This document shows, piece after piece, positions 1 to 14,469 of a stretch of DNA of 64,000 bases; positions within the stretch are counted from its first letter, which is position 1; the number at the start of each line of letters is the position of its first letter. The translations under genes and the position numbers were made by a program. The notes below the pieces were generated by a model. It did not search any database. It was not told where the DNA came from and saw nothing but the letters and a program-made list of their open reading frames with translations. The stretch is from Aspidiotus rigidus (Eukaryota > Arthropoda > Insecta > Hemiptera > Diaspididae). Location of the stretch: NCBI GenBank assembly GCA_035079385.1, contig JAVHKY010000013.1:8988001-9052000 (forward strand). Reading direction: 5' to 3'.

Positions 1-3000
1 GACCGCGGCGAAAAAGAAAGAACGGAAGAGCGCGGGAAAGACACAACTTTCGGAGACGATCGTGTGTTCCTTTTTACACAGATCACAAGAGAAGCGCGTA
101 GACTGTATTATTGGTACACTTTCGTAAGATATACTCTAGACTAAATTCGCAGTCGTAAGATACGTATTTATAGCCCACATGTTCTCCAATCCCTTCTATA
201 TATAATATCCTGTAAATATTTGTCAGGCGAGTATTTATTTCTCGAGCGCGAAATTTTTCGTGAAAGACTGGAAAATATATTACATAAAAAGTCGTCTACC
301 CCACAAGAACGTCCTCGATATTGGCGAAATAACTTTGGATAGAAGACTCAAGCGAAAAAACTGTAAATTAGAGGGTGGAACACCCATAAACGTATTTACC
401 AAGTTTATCCACACAGTGTTACATAATTTTATCCGAAAGTCCCCGCTCTCTTATTTGATATTTTCATTTTTATATCATCAGAGGTGGATATCCTCGACAA
501 GACATCCGACTATCAAATTGTGACAGCTAAACCAAGCTTGAGGAAAATCTGCTGGTCTAATTATGGCAAAGGATGGGGCAGTAAAAATTTGTAGCGTCGT
601 TGCTTCGAATGAGTTCACGTTAAAAGGCACCTTGAACTCGGTGACGAGAAATTATGCTACTCAGATACGATTTGAGGGAGTGAGTAGGGCCATGGTACCA
701 ATTTTGAATGTTATGGTTGACATAATCGAACCACCAAAAATTGTGTTGAAGCACCGACGTTTGAGACATACCATGATAGGAGGGGGAAGAAGAAATTCCG
801 ACTTTTGAGCCATAGTATAGAACACAAGAGGAACTTCAATCCATACAGATAAGAGAATGACTTCGAAAAATTTCAAGTCCCGAGCCATAATATGTACTTG
901 ATAGGAACTTGAAAAATGTAGACTCTTTGATGCTATAATTCCGAATTCAATTCCTAATACCAAAACCAATTTGACCCATGAAACAGGTTATCTGCGTTCC
1001 TCGTTTACCTTTGATAAGGAAGCCCGAGTTTTTGTCCAATCATAAATTGTAAAATATCCACAATCATGTTTTTTCCCCCTTTTCTAGGGATTCGATCGTG
1101 TGAAACTGTGAGAATATGAATCTTTTTTTTTTTTATGTTCAAAGACGATGCAGTAAAAGTGATAATACACAGCAGCATTCTATTAGCAAATTTCACGCAA
1201 TCTCTTTCATCAATTATTCAGGTAGTAGCCGGGTAAATGTCCGATGAATCCAGCAAGAAAGGGTTGTGCGTACCGTATTTTCCTGACAAGTTTTACTTTC
1301 TCACTAGGGACGTTCTTCCTTTTTTAATTTTTGTCGCATGTTTTGATTTGGTACTTGTGGCAGTTTGTTTTTATTACTATTCTATCTTGTAGCAAATGGT
1401 TTTCTACAATTATCACTCATTATTATGCAGCAATGGTACCATAATCTTATAAAGTAAAAATGTACAGTTCGAGGTGCGGATGATTAAATATTTCAAGAGT
1501 CGCGTTACCCATGAAGATAATATAAATATGAGCTTACAAAAACATAGGGACCTTTTCATAACGCCACCTATCTATTGCAAATTGAGAGTGCGGTTATACG
1601 CGAGGGAGTATAGAATATATGATATTTCCATTGACGCCAGTGGTCATGTATACAAGCCTGGAGTGCGGAAATGCATAACAGGTAAAATTACACTAAGGGG
1701 TTGAGTACAGTAGTAGGGTATGGCCATATCGCGCACGATAGAGGCACGTTTAACAACCGTATAAATGCAGTAGGCACCTACAGCCTAATTGGCACTAACC
1801 GACGGAAATAATTCAACGATTGATGACATTTTAATGAAATGCGATATACCCACAGCTGTTTGGCGCGTTCCGAACTATTCCGACTTTCACGATTGCCGTG
1901 CATTTAGTAAATGTTTATGTATCGTATTGATATGACATTGTACTTACGCACAGCCCTGTTATTATAAATAAGATACTTTACCGGAATGAAATTACGATAA
2001 CGGAAGGCCACAGGTAGTGAGGAGATAAATTGCTACACAAGAGCCAAATTATTGTACGATTTCAATACTTCCAGTGTAATATTGTTGTCACAATTGCCGC
2101 GTTATTGCAGAATCACCCCTTTGTGAATGTGCAGCTGTCGTAGATCAAATAGTTCAACCCAGATGGTTAGCGAAGATATCAATGCAATTATATTTTAACA
2201 TCCTCTTTTCAACTGTTTCCGCGAAATAAAACAAGATACGTCGTTGATATTACTGTGTACATTAATCATACCGTACTTACAAAATACAAAGTTTTTCAAC
2301 ATCAAAACGGCTTCTCTATACTATATACTTTGGCTTCCTTCTTGTCAAATTTATAGAATAAATATTTCATCATAATAGGTACCGACTAACTTTGTTTTGG
2401 AATTTTCTGAATTTTCTACTCTTTTATGAAATTTGAAGGATCATATGATTCACTTAAAAGTCATTTCCTAAAATCGAGCATCGCCATATTGGGGTTACTG
2501 ATTGAAAGTCTTAGCATTAGATGATAGCTCCACTTACCTGGGTACTTGGTATTTTTCCACTCAAATTATTAACACAAAAAATATGAACGATTAAACGTAC
2601 CTGGAATGAAGAGATGTTACAGCAGCTTCATCAGGGAGTAACTCGATTCCAACACGTTCAACAATTAACAGACTAATTCTTGCCCGTAGGTCCATACAAT
2701 CAACAGGGTTCATAAATCAACCGCACATAAAATCAGAACTCATTCAAATTTGATCACATCATAAGTATTGTCGCGTTCGGCACAAGAGATCAAGGAGACA
2801 AACGAGACGAACTATCACAAAATTGTAATAAACCACGGTATACGATCACAATCACAATGAGTCGATGATGACTGTCTTGAACATTATTTAGCAAACTGAC
2901 AGCAATATGGTTGGCGAATCATCGAACGTAAAACCGTATCTAGAATACACCTGAACAGAGAAGGAAGATCGTTACCGGTCGTTCTCTTGGTTTCTCTCCA

Positions 3001-4240
3001 AGTAAAACGATAATAGAGGAGAGAGCCAAATAATACAAACGCATAAAAAACATACCTACAAATAACGGCAAAACAATTGCGAAAAACCTTAGCCGCGCGT
3101 CTCTAAATTCGAACACATCACATAAGTAGATCATGACCAATGGAAGTCATTCAAAATTTGACTCCGACTTTGAACCTACCTTCAACAATTTTACAACGTC
3201 CAAATGATCATGAAGTGAATTTTCAATCGTTTGAATTCATCCGGCCAATATAACGATGAAATCATCAATACAAATCTTGAAATAACACTATACCTAATTA
3301 ACACGAATACACAAGGTAGAAACCCGCTTCAATTTACAGTTACAATGAAAATTATTCAATTTGAAGATAAACAATACACACAGACTGCACACAGATTAAT
3401 AATGACTAAGCACTCATCTTCAATCTCAGCTGACCAAGTGAAGCCAGGTTGGTGTAGCCTGGCCTATGAGGGAGGTAAGGGAGGAAGGCTCCAAGAAAAC
3501 ATATGATTCATGTTTCTGAGATTATCCGATAGTTTTGCTAGTGACAAGTATGACAAACAGAATATTTGGAGTGCAAGCGCGAAAGAGTCACGCTCTACAA
3601 TCCTCTTCGTTCACGTGACTTCACCACTTCACCAACTTCTAACATCGAGCAATTTTGATCGATAGTGCGCGATATTCTGCGATAGTATCGCAGAATTTTA
3701 CAATAGTATCATGCGATGGTGCTCAGAACATTATTGACTCCCAGCATGAATACACAGGGAACATTTCGATCATGTGTTAGTATTTCAAAATGAGAAATAA
3801 ATAAGGAATTCAACGTTGATAATCAAAATCTGGAAGATCTCAAGTACCTACTTGAGAATGTATTTTTCGTTTCTCACTTTATTCTTCTATTCAAATACAA
3901 GCAAATGATCGAATTCAATTTTTCTTCTTATGGAAAAGTCCGTGTAAAACAAGTTTGTTTACTTTCACTAAACACCATATCGGACACAAATCTCGAAATT
4001 ATTTTGAATACAACGATATGCTGTGACGTAGGCGTGAACGATCAAAGAGGATTTCAATGGTGTGGAAAAAAAGAACTTGATCATTTTCCAAAAGTGTTCA
4101 GACTAAGATGAAAATGGTTCTCATTTGAAAGATAATTTTAAAAACTAATCAAATTTATTCTTTTCAATTTTTTAATTGAAGCTTTCGTTCCCAAGATATT
4201 TCGAGATTACTAGATTATGGTAGTTAAATGAATGGTCGGG
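1..4240. other. No gene recognised
   Basis: A+T-rich sequence with short open frames of no recognisable similarity. 0.7-0.93 kb has scattered units of the 14.5-kb minisatellite. The first 120 bases are richer in G+C. Confidence 0.5.
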
Positions 4241-4241
4241 T

Positions 4242-4649
4242 AAAAAGGGCCTTAACACGCAAAAAGTAGTTTTAGAGAAAAACGCATTTGAAAGTTCAGA
4301 TTCATAGAAATGCCATAAGAAAAGACCCAAACGTCATGAAACTTGGTGGGATTGTAGATGGATGTCCGATCTACAAAATCACTGACAATTAGAACGTTAG
4401 AAAGTTTCCAGTTGCCTGTAGAGCACATAGTCTGTAAGGAACTATATAAGATAGGTATGCGCAAGTGGTAATAATGTAGTTGATAAACAGTCAGGAGGAG
4501 CAGTTATTCGGGAATCAGACCTAATCAGACGCTGAATAACTGCTCCTCTCACACTTTATCAACCAGATTCTTATCACTTGCGCATTAAGGCGCTAGCGCA
4601 TACCTATCTTATATAGTTCCTTATAGTCTGTGCAATTAAGGCCCTTTTT
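4242..4649. mobile_element. Inverted-repeat element (MITE-like)
   Basis: Terminal AAAAAGGGCCTTAA and its exact inverse; internal arms include GGAACTATATAAGATAGGTA and GGAGCAGTTATTC paired across the centre. Non-coding, 408 bp. Confidence 0.6.
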
Positions 4650-5319
4650 GCAATTATCGACTTTTAACACGTTCTAGTAACTTTTTGAATCTTGTCAAGA
4701 GTAATGATGATAAATTTTCAGCCATTAGCCTTTCTATTTTGGCCCAAAATTAGCTGTAGCTGTTGGCTAGTCAATGAAACTGGGTTAGCTGTTAGCTGAT
4801 AGCCGAAGCTTATTTATTTGGTTATTTTACATACCATGATCTTCAAGTGTGGCGTTGAAAGTGGCGCTCCTAGCAGAGCCCTTACAAGCGAATAAGAATT
4901 CTTGATACTCCCAACAAAGCGACACCAGCGCGCCACTACTCTGTCAAGTCCGAAAAGGAAGTTGTTTGACTCGCCATTTTACGCAATGTTAAGAGCTATA
5001 TTTTCCCAGTATAGATGCGCATACGGCGAACTTCTTCATACTTTCTGTGGGAAACATGGAGCGTAGTACAAATTTTTTGCTTCATCTCAAAAACTATACA
5101 TTTCTAAGAGAACGAAATTCATTGTGTTGTAATTTCCTATTCGTATCAAATGAGATCAATTCAATAGATCAATTTTGTAATTTTGTTCCCAAAAATTTTG
5201 GAATTACCATCATCAGATTGGAAATTTAAAAACAAACAACTTTAGCTCTTTCCATTTTTTCATGAAAATGCATTGTTCTTGAGATAAAGTGAACATTTTG
5301 AACGTTGCCCTATATGTGA

Positions 5320-5387
5320 CCCGGTCTACAGGTACAGGAAACCCGGCTTAGCCCATCTTTGACTAAACAGGGTTTCTGCAGACCGGG
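5320..5387. repeat. Imperfect inverted repeat
   Basis: CCCGGTCT...GGAAACCC pairs with GGGTTTCTGCAGACCGGG across a short centre. Confidence 0.45.
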
Positions 5388-5900
5388 AAGTATGGAGAGG
5401 TTTTCCCAAGCGCAACACGATCTGCGCATTACAAGTAACTCAATATAGTCAAACGACTTTCTCTTTCGGCCTATATAACTTTAGTCACAAATTTAAGTCA
5501 AAAGCTGATGTTTTTCTCAATCTAAAGCTACCTAGCCCAAAAAATAGCTAGATCTGTGAGCTAGATATGAATTTTCATATTTTTCTAAAGCCAAAATAAT
5601 ATTTTTCAGGATCACAATTAGTTTAAGCCGAAATAAAGCACAAAACGGATCGCTTGGCTGTCATACTTTGCAACGAAGAGGAAAACAATCAGCTGTTTTG
5701 TTATAGGTCTTTTCTAAATACATGATGTTAAAGAGCTCTTTTACCTGCGCAAAAGAGTGGGTAAAGTTGCGTTTTAACAGCGTCTGATTTCCAGCATGAT
5801 GTAAAGATAGCTCGACGAGCGCAGCAGCTCTTTATGGAGAATTATCATTGCCATATTCTCTCAATCTTCCTTTAACATCATATTATTTAGAAAAATATCT

Positions 5901-6020
5901 TACAATACAAGAGGGTAAGTGACCATTGACGTACTCGTGCGATTGCTCAACTCGTCTTCGACTCGTTTCGCAAACTACCGCACTCGATGTCAAAAGGTCA
6001 CTTTACCCTCTTGTATAGTA
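5901..6020. mobile_element. Short MITE-like element, 120 bp
   Basis: Ends TACAATACAAGAGGGTAA-GTGACC and its inverse TACTATACAAGAGGGTAA-AGTGACC. TA at both ends suits Tc1/mariner-type insertion, but this is not proven. Confidence 0.5.
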
Positions 6021-9000
6021 ATATACTATTGTTAGTGATCAAGCTGTATCTTGAACGCTCGAGTGCCGACTAAAGAAATGAAGCTTGGAATAGCCGCCGA
6101 CCAAGACGAGTGATAGCCAACATGATTTACCGAAAGGGATTTGATTTGATTGGAAGAGTTATGTCTCCTCAGGAAAAAATTTGGCCGCATCGGTTCCTTT
6201 CCTTATTTAGTTTTTTGTATCACACTTATAGGTACCTACATCGAAACCATCTTGCAATAATTCTTTCAGAACTCTCGCATAGCCTTGACTTTCAAGCAGA
6301 TTGACCATTTTCAACTTGCAAACACTTTTGTCGACGCTCTCATAAATCATCCCGAAATCACAGTCCTGATTGAAACAATAATGCAGCGAAAGCGGCTCTT
6401 TGGTTTAATATCTCTTAACTAGGGCATATCGCCCGGTCTCTAATATACTAATTTTTATCATTCGCGAATATTTAAAACGGTTTTACTGAAAATGTGACAT
6501 GCAATTTAACAGATTCACAGGAGGAAAATTGGCGATGATACAATACTCGGCCTTATAGATACGACAATATCAATGGAAAGAAGGGGAAAAAAAAGTCGTA
6601 ATGGCAGCAATAATTTGTTCGTTATGGCTGTTATACTCTTAATATATGCGAATGCTCTATCTTGTTCATAATAGTAGTCACTCGAATAGTAACTTACTTA
6701 CATTTTTATGTGGTCTCTCGATCGTTCCTCTTTTGCCCTCCTTTCAGTTTTCCCGTATATTTAGTTTGGGGCTGTTTTATAAATATTTGACGAAACAACG
6801 GGAATATAGCAGACGGTTGTACAAGTTCATGTACAACACTCGCTGGCCCCTCATTTGAACCGATATAGTGTAATTAGGCCTGTTGTCGACATTTGTATGC
6901 GTCTGTGTATAGCCTACCGTTTTAAAAGGAATAGGTAGCGAATTTTCGCGATCGTTCACTAAGAAAGTATCCACTGAATAGATTAAATAAATAGGCCTGA
7001 ATGATTACTTGCAGGTTGTGACATACCGGTATTTTGTAACAAACGCAATGTAAAAGTCGTATCATTCCATTCGATGACCATGCAATTTCATTCTATTCGC
7101 TGGATACTTTCTCAAAAAAATACGTACCGGTATAATTTTGAGTTTCAAATGTACAGGAAAAAAAAAAGTTTAAGATAAAAGTCATATCTTGTGGGTAGAA
7201 CGTTGACAAAATTCTATAGATCCAGTTCATGGGTAGGTCATTGGAAATTTTGCTCGTAGAACTGTATACCAGTGTATCTTTCCGAAAACAGAGAAATTTC
7301 AAACTTCTATCGGTACCTAATTGGAGATGACTTGAAACTCCAGAACAAGACTCAATTTTAATTTTATCTTTTATCCTTTATCTGTTGCAATTGTTACTTT
7401 CACAAGATTAACGATCAAAGATCTAGGTGTATAGGTATTATTGATAGAACGATACTTATAATATATATCAGGTGATTATAAAAAGAAAAATAATTATAGA
7501 TAAATAATTTTTTAAATTCTAGTTGATAGAAACAAAAAAAAAAAAATTTCCCTAACTTACTGCGTAAATTTCACGAGTATGATCGAGAAATAAGGACATG
7601 CAGTGTACTATATAACTTTACAGCTGCAAAAAATACGTTCATTATTTTTATCACGTCTTATTTACATTTAGCAACATTATTACCACATTATTTGTGTGAA
7701 CTCGAGCATTGAATGGACTATTATTACAGAAGACCGCATTGAGTTGTATAATTCTTCTTTAGTTGATTATCATAATAGAGACACGCGTTCGTCAGCTTAA
7801 CAGTTCTGATTTTTTTGCGTGTGTTGTTAAGATTACTACTATCTTGTGACTCGTGACTGAATTCTATTTGCGTAATTCGAGTGCAAAAATATTTTTAGTT
7901 TTGGGCTATATATTCTATAAAACATAGTTCACGACGAAGTATTAAGTAGGTACCTAGTAAGTAGGTGATTTAGTTGATAATATCACCCCAGAAAAATACA
8001 CCTGCGATAAGTGTAAGTTCATTTACAAAAAGATTGTCGATGTAGAAAAGACTTAGGTACACATTTATTCATCTATGCGTAAGTTAATTGTATAGTTGAT
8101 TATGAAACAATAATCCATAAGAGCTTACTATTTGTAATCCCTTGCTGGATAATTATAGGTTTAGATAACTGTTAACCTACAAACTGATCTTGACAGAGGT
8201 GTTAACTAACTTTGGACAGTACGTTATTCCAATATAGTTTGCACAACCTGAGCGGAACCATTGAATAACTTTGATTAATCTTAGAAAACTCGACTTATTA
8301 ATACATAATAAATTAGGTAATTCAATATAAGAACCTACCTATAGCTATACAATGTAGAAATCACAAATTTAAACTTAGTGTTCAAATAATAAACTATAAC
8401 TGATTCATAAGAGCCTAGGTAGGTACTTATATAATATTCGTGTGAAAACCTTATACAAATAAAATGTTTCTTGAGGGTAAAAAAAAAAAAAACAGAAATA
8501 CAAACAAACATAAAAAAGTACATTTCTTTTTATCCTAATTAGACTAAATAAATTAAATAAAAAAACATACTTGAGCTAGGTATCTTTACTAAATGCATTG
8601 CTTGTTGAATGTTGAGATTCCTCAAGGTTTCGAGATCAAAAAATCCCATGGATGTTGGACAATCGAATTAATTTTCCGATAATCTTCCGAAAAACAAAAA
8701 AAAAATCTGCGTACGAACGAGGAACTTTTTTGTCCTTAGAACAGGTTTTGAAATTTGATTGCTGCATGAATAGCGGTCGTAGAAAAGGAGAACAAGATTC
8801 TATACTTATTTACGCGAAGGCAATGTTTACGGTACGCCTTTTCTTTTCCTCTGCCAAAATGTTTCGGATGCTGTCTACCGTCACATTTTACGATGCATTA
8901 CGAATATTCATTCGTACGCGGCTGTTTTCAGCAACATTAACACATAAGATGCCCGTAATATTTTCCAACCTCCAACGCCTACGGCATTTCATTTTCGAAC

Positions 9001-12000
9001 CATTTCATCGACTTCAAAATACGAGTAATAATATTCGTAAACATTGAGGAAAACGTTGATAAATAATTCACGAAATCATTTCAGCAGTGCAGCTTTCAAC
9101 GACTATAAATTTTAATACTGTAGTGCTAATAATAATAATATCGATATACGGAATATTCATCGGAATATTCATCGTCAGATTGAGGAAATAGTTATTATGT
9201 CGGTTATAAAGTAGTCATAACCGCAGCGACGTGAGAAGGGGTCAAATTGTACATTGTCGAATTGATTGCGCAAACGTTAATAGATTTGGACGAATCAAAA
9301 TATTTACTTATAGGGTAAATTCAAAAATAAGAAGGAAGAAAGAAAAAAAAAGAAAAAAAAAATAGATAAAGTGACCGGATGTATTTCATGTATAAGTCTA
9401 ATCACTACCTACAACAGTGTAGGAAATATGATAGGTAGGCCTACCTATTCCTTATCATGTTTTACATTTTACTTGAAGAAATGAATTTCAAATATGGGTT
9501 ACAGCAGCCTCAAAATAAAGAGGGCTTATCATCGTCTTTTCATTTTATTTTGTAATATTAACGAGAAGTACGTAATATTATATTTTAATGTTGAATTCAT
9601 CTAAAATAAAAAAATATCGTGAAACAACGATTTGATAACATCAGATTAAATTTTATAGAAAATAATTTTAATCTTTTCTGCAATACACATTCGCACCCGT
9701 TGAAGATCAACAGAAACAAAATTAAAACTTTCTGATTTTTTGTGGTTATATGTTTGTACGACTCTGAGGAGTTTATGTCAAAAAATACTTTCGGGGGCAA
9801 TTTTTATTGGGTACTTCTGCTCATAATCATTTTAATTCTACAGTACTTGGCATTAAATGAGTCGTTGATTTTCTCGATGTAATTTTTCAATCTATGTATT
9901 ACCATATAATTCAAGAAATTGAAACGGCGCACATAATATATACGTAAGTCTCGCTGTATAAGAAGGGGAAAGGAATGACATAAATTTTTCGTTTCGATGT
10001 TCCGTAAGTTGTTGAATATCAAAATATAAGGGTTTTCTGCCTTTATAATGATATTAAAAATTGTCAAGATCAAGGTTTCTGAAGCACCGACAATTTCTGT
10101 TTCTCTTCCGTAATTTTAACCTACTTTTTTACGCGACTTCAAGTACGGTATCTAATTTTTCTAGTTACTTGTGCATTTGTACACCAGTGTCGCCGTCGAC
10201 AGCTTCAGTCTGGGCTGAGTGCTTGCTTCAATCACCTCTACTTACGCGATAAAATTTAATCAAACCAAATGATACTCAAGTTCGGCGTTTCGAAGAATCC
10301 AGAAGTACTGAAATTTTTGAAGTCCCCTCCCTCCTTTCCTTGTTCCTCAATTAGCTTAATTTTCGTTAACGGGCTGTAAAAAGTTGAATATTCCGATCAG
10401 AAATTTATGTCTTTCAAATTTTCTTCGAACAGCTTATTGACGTTTTCACGGAATTTACAGCCACGATCAGCTCGCGCACGCACATTCTTATCTACATTGT
10501 GAAATTCGAAGTGGTATTTTTCGCACACAAACGCAGTCACATCGAGAATAAAAAAAAATTGAGTGATAAAATATGTACTAGGTACCACTCCGAACGCGAC
10601 AAACTTGTCTGAAAATTTAATTTCATCGACTAGACAGTAGACATCGACATTTTCTTACAAAATTTTCCAGACTTTATAGATTAGCCTACTGTTAAACCGT
10701 ACATTATTAATATGGCCGTCGTGAGATTAATCCATTTTATGTTTCAATACCCAAATCTGAACGACTAATTATTTTCAGTTTTCTTGAAATACGAGTGTTG
10801 TTCTTGCATGTGGAATCAAATTCTACAGAGAATTGTGTCTTACGAGTTGTGTGCACCTCCTATTTGAGTTTTTTTTTTTCATTTTTTTATTTCGGACACA
10901 AAGGGAAAGCGAGGGTGAATTGCGGGAATAAGAAAGTCAAGACCAATTTTTTCTTATAATTTACATTTGCAGACATGTTGTTGGATAGACGATTTATTAT
11001 TGTTTCCTATATTTACTCGAAGGAAATAGAATTTTCCTTTTTTTTTGCTTTCGAAGCAAGTTTTCGAATAAAATATCTATAATTTAACGCATAGAGCTTT
11101 CTCTGAGCGTACATGAATAACCGTATACGTCTGTCAACTACACACATTTTTAAATTTTTTAAAATCTAAGAAAAATTTTCATTTCGTGTATTGGGTGACC
11201 TCTAACTGAAATAGACTTTCAATGGTACCCAAAATTTCCCCACTTGTAAATTTGTGCGTTAAATAAACAACCCGGACAGAGTTATCGTAGTTAGAAAAGG
11301 AGGACCCCTTCGCACTCCTACAAAGAGTCCCTCCGTTAAAAAGTACTTGTTATATAGGTGTTATATCTCTACATTTTACCTATTTTTAGCCGTCAATCGT
11401 AACATGTACCTAGGCTACTAAGTATTGTAATGCCGAATTAATTATAGTTTTAGTCAAGCTAGCGCTCGTGGAAATATAAATAAATAAATTCACTACGTTC
11501 GCTGATCGTGAGGTCTTTTTCATCAACTTCGTTGATTGAGGTGAGCAATTAAGGAAACTGTATTATGAAATAAGCTTTCGGTTTCGATAATCGATTGAGA
11601 TTGATTATTTGGTTGAAATTTTTCATCATGAGTTTAATGGATTTACAAAAATTAGAAATTTTGAGAAGAGGGAAGCAGTTTTTAGTTAGAGCACATATTA
11701 CTGGTTTCCCGCTGCCAACCCAGTAATTTCCCTGTTCGAATCGACGAGGTCGAGTTTTAAAAATTTTCTCTAAACAAAAATATTCATGACTCACAATGAA
11801 AACTTTATTGTTCATTCATAATAGATTGAAGACGCATCTTCTCATTCATATTTACATCATTCGAAAAAGAAAAATGAAAAACGCTACAGATGAGATAGTG
11901 TTCATTCATTGTCAACTCAAGGCTTCATAAAATCATAAAAGTTTGACTATTGAAATTTTTCAAAGGAAAAAAAATCTTCGATTGTACTTTAATTATCGAG

Positions 12001-13022
12001 GCATATAATAATGACGCGATATAACGATCGACTTATAAGTTAAAATTTTAGAATCTTTTAGAAAATTGTGGCAAAAATCTATCTTTCGACCGAATACGAT
12101 GAGAAGAGAGGGAGAAAAGAAATGTACATTTTCGAATCGATTCCGGTAGTTGTAGGCTGAAAACTTTTTTATATGGAAGTTTTCGCGTTATACACTATGC
12201 CTAATTTTACTACTATAAAAATTTCTTTAAAATACAGAATTAAAATTGGTGTAGGAAAAAACTCGTGAAACGATTTTTCGTCGAAAAACGTTGACCCGCT
12301 GAAATCGACGTTGCCAACAAGGCTGGGTGTTCATTTTTTCCCCCACGTATTCAACACATGTCGTCGCAAATTTATTTGCGCCTTATTTCACCGCGAGGAG
12401 ATTACTTTTCAATAAAAGAGATCCGCAAAAGTACCTCATCTTGAGTGGATTGAGAAAAAATATAGTTATAGAATAAAAGGAAATGTCCATCTTTGTGATG
12501 GAAATTGAATTTTCGATCCTGCATCTGGGATCGCGAGCTACAAAGCCATCAATTCTGCCACAGAGGCTGGCCAGCGTAACTTGGACGTTTTCTCATCATA
12601 TAAGACTTTTCATGCAATATCAAATCATTCATAAATTTTTTCATTTACATCCGTCATTCTGTTTTCGAGAAGAGATCATCAAAATCTCAATTCAACAATT
12701 GGCCGGGAATAAGGCAGGCAAAATTTTCAAGTTCTTAATCCTCCTCTTGGATTGTTATCAGTTTAATGGCGCAAGTCGTATGCTCTTTCCCGAGAGCAAG
12801 AAAAATTCAGGAGGAAGCGAGAATAAATACTCTAGAATTTACCCCACTTTTTCTTTTCTTCTCTAGTTAACACAATAAAGGTTTTGAAGTTTTTCCGGTG
12901 ATTGCTCTCTTCAAAGGTAGATATTCAGACTTGATTCATGATAGAGCGACAAGGAATGGATCAGAAATTCAGGGTTATAGAAAAAAATATATGAAGAGAA
13001 CAGAATTTTGGCATCTCAGTCA
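6021..13022. other. No gene recognised; A+T-rich spacer
   Basis: Many TAGGTACCTA-like short tracts and homopolymer runs. The longest open frames (8652-9047 and 12483-12866 on the plus strand) have no motif, signal peptide or paralogue that I can see. 11.48-11.58 kb resembles 49.51-49.58 kb. Confidence 0.5.
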
Positions 13023-13275
13023 AAATCAAAAAGTGAGAAAACACTTAATTTTATTGTACAACCGCACAGAATACAAAAAATAATAGAAAATAAAATAAAA
13101 ATAAATAAACAATAATGGAAAGTTAGCGCAAGCGCTTTCGACTAAATAGTCCTTGACGAGTTACGCAAAAATCTAGACTGAACAATTTGTTTTTTCATTT
13201 TTATTTTATTTTTTATTATTTTTTGTATTCTTTGCGGTTCTACGATAAAATTAACTGTTTTCTCACTTTTTGATT
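13023..13275. repeat. Inverted repeat, arms of about 90 bp
   Basis: AATCAAAAAGTGAGAAAAC at the left pairs with GTTTTCTCACTTTTTGATT at the right; about 10 mismatches over each arm, spacer about 75 bp. Confidence 0.6.
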
Positions 13276-13949
13276 CATCATGTCTCACAACGTTTTCCAG
13301 CGATCAATTCAAGAAAAAATCTCAGTCAATTTTCAAGTCTCCTTTGGATAGCCCTCGCAGTGACGCTAACTTTGAAAGATTACTGGAGAAGCATGTTTTG
13401 AAATAAAAGCGCAAAATATTAATTTTTATTCAAATTTTTGAGGCGGATATTCTTGCTCAGTAATTTTGAGGCAAAAATTACCATACCCCCCCCCCCATGA
13501 ATTTGGTACCATCGAGCCCCACGATCGATTAGAAAATAGCGAGTCACAGAACGAACCACATATTAGGGAGAAATCATTGGTACTAAGAAGTGAGATCGAT
13601 CCTATCGACCTTTCTGGAGGTTATGGATGTGGACCGTGATTTGACGTTGAAAAGAAATGGAAGTATGTTTGAATAGGAAAATGTTGTAAATGCTTATGTC
13701 AGAGGATGGTCCTAGAAAAGGGCAATTTCTGAGTTTCTCGGACTGCTAAGATTTTCGGACCCCTGCTTCATAGAAATACTAAAATTTCAATGATATTTGG
13801 GAACAAATAATGTATTGAAAAATGAAATGTATCCAAGGACACCAGATACCCATGTATGATAATTCCTAGGACTCAATACAATAGCCTGTTGACTCACACA
13901 TCCAATGCCAAAACTTTATACATACGAGGAAAAACGACGGAATAGTATT

Positions 13950-14010
13950 CAATTTTTTTCTTTTCCTTCAGTTATCATTCGAACCACCAACAAAGAAGCA
14001 GTTTAGTTTA
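13950..14010 (-). promoter_or_regulatory. Possible relic of the peptide-family promoter flank
   Basis: TTTTTTTCTTTTCCTTCAGTTATC and ACCACCAACAA match the sequence just upstream of the TATA boxes at 22.7, 41.7 and 47.8 kb, broken here by small differences. TATAAAG is nearby on the minus strand (13916-13922). The leader exon and coding exons do not follow, so this looks like a stranded fragment. Confidence 0.3.
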
Positions 14011-14469
14011 GAAAAAAAAAATAATAAATGTTTTGCAACGTTGTAATTTTTTATAAATTGTCACTTACATGAATATTATGATGAAAATCATTGAAATATG
14101 TTCATACGTCAGTCAAAAACTGTTTCACAACTTTACCCTTGCCTCTAGTACTTATTGTACCTATTTAGATCTAATCGTATTTATACTTCCTCAGTGTTGC
14201 ACAATTTTGCAAATATAACGTCAGACAACCAAGTGGACTGAGGCACAATTATTTTATTATTTTGTCGAAATTCTTATCCTTCCATATGACTGCAACACAG
14301 TGAGTGAAGTACGTAAGATTCTTGTAGTTCTACGTCATAACAAATGATATCATGACACAATGATGTTGATGTGGGTTGTTTCCTTTTTAATTTTGACAGG
14401 GAACCTGTGCTATGTTTTTTTTTTTGAAAAATTTGCCTTGCACCGTCCAACCAAAAACTTGAAAACAAT

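Noticed and set aside
8652..9047. 131-codon open frame
   Set aside because: No domain, signal peptide, paralogue or splice context; fits a chance frame.
11733..11745. TGTTCGAATCG, like a tRNA T-loop
   Set aside because: No matching acceptor stem, anticodon arm or D-loop around it. I found no tRNA or rRNA gene in the window.
12483..12866. 127-codon open frame
   Set aside because: Composition follows the local A+T-rich sequence and no motif is visible.
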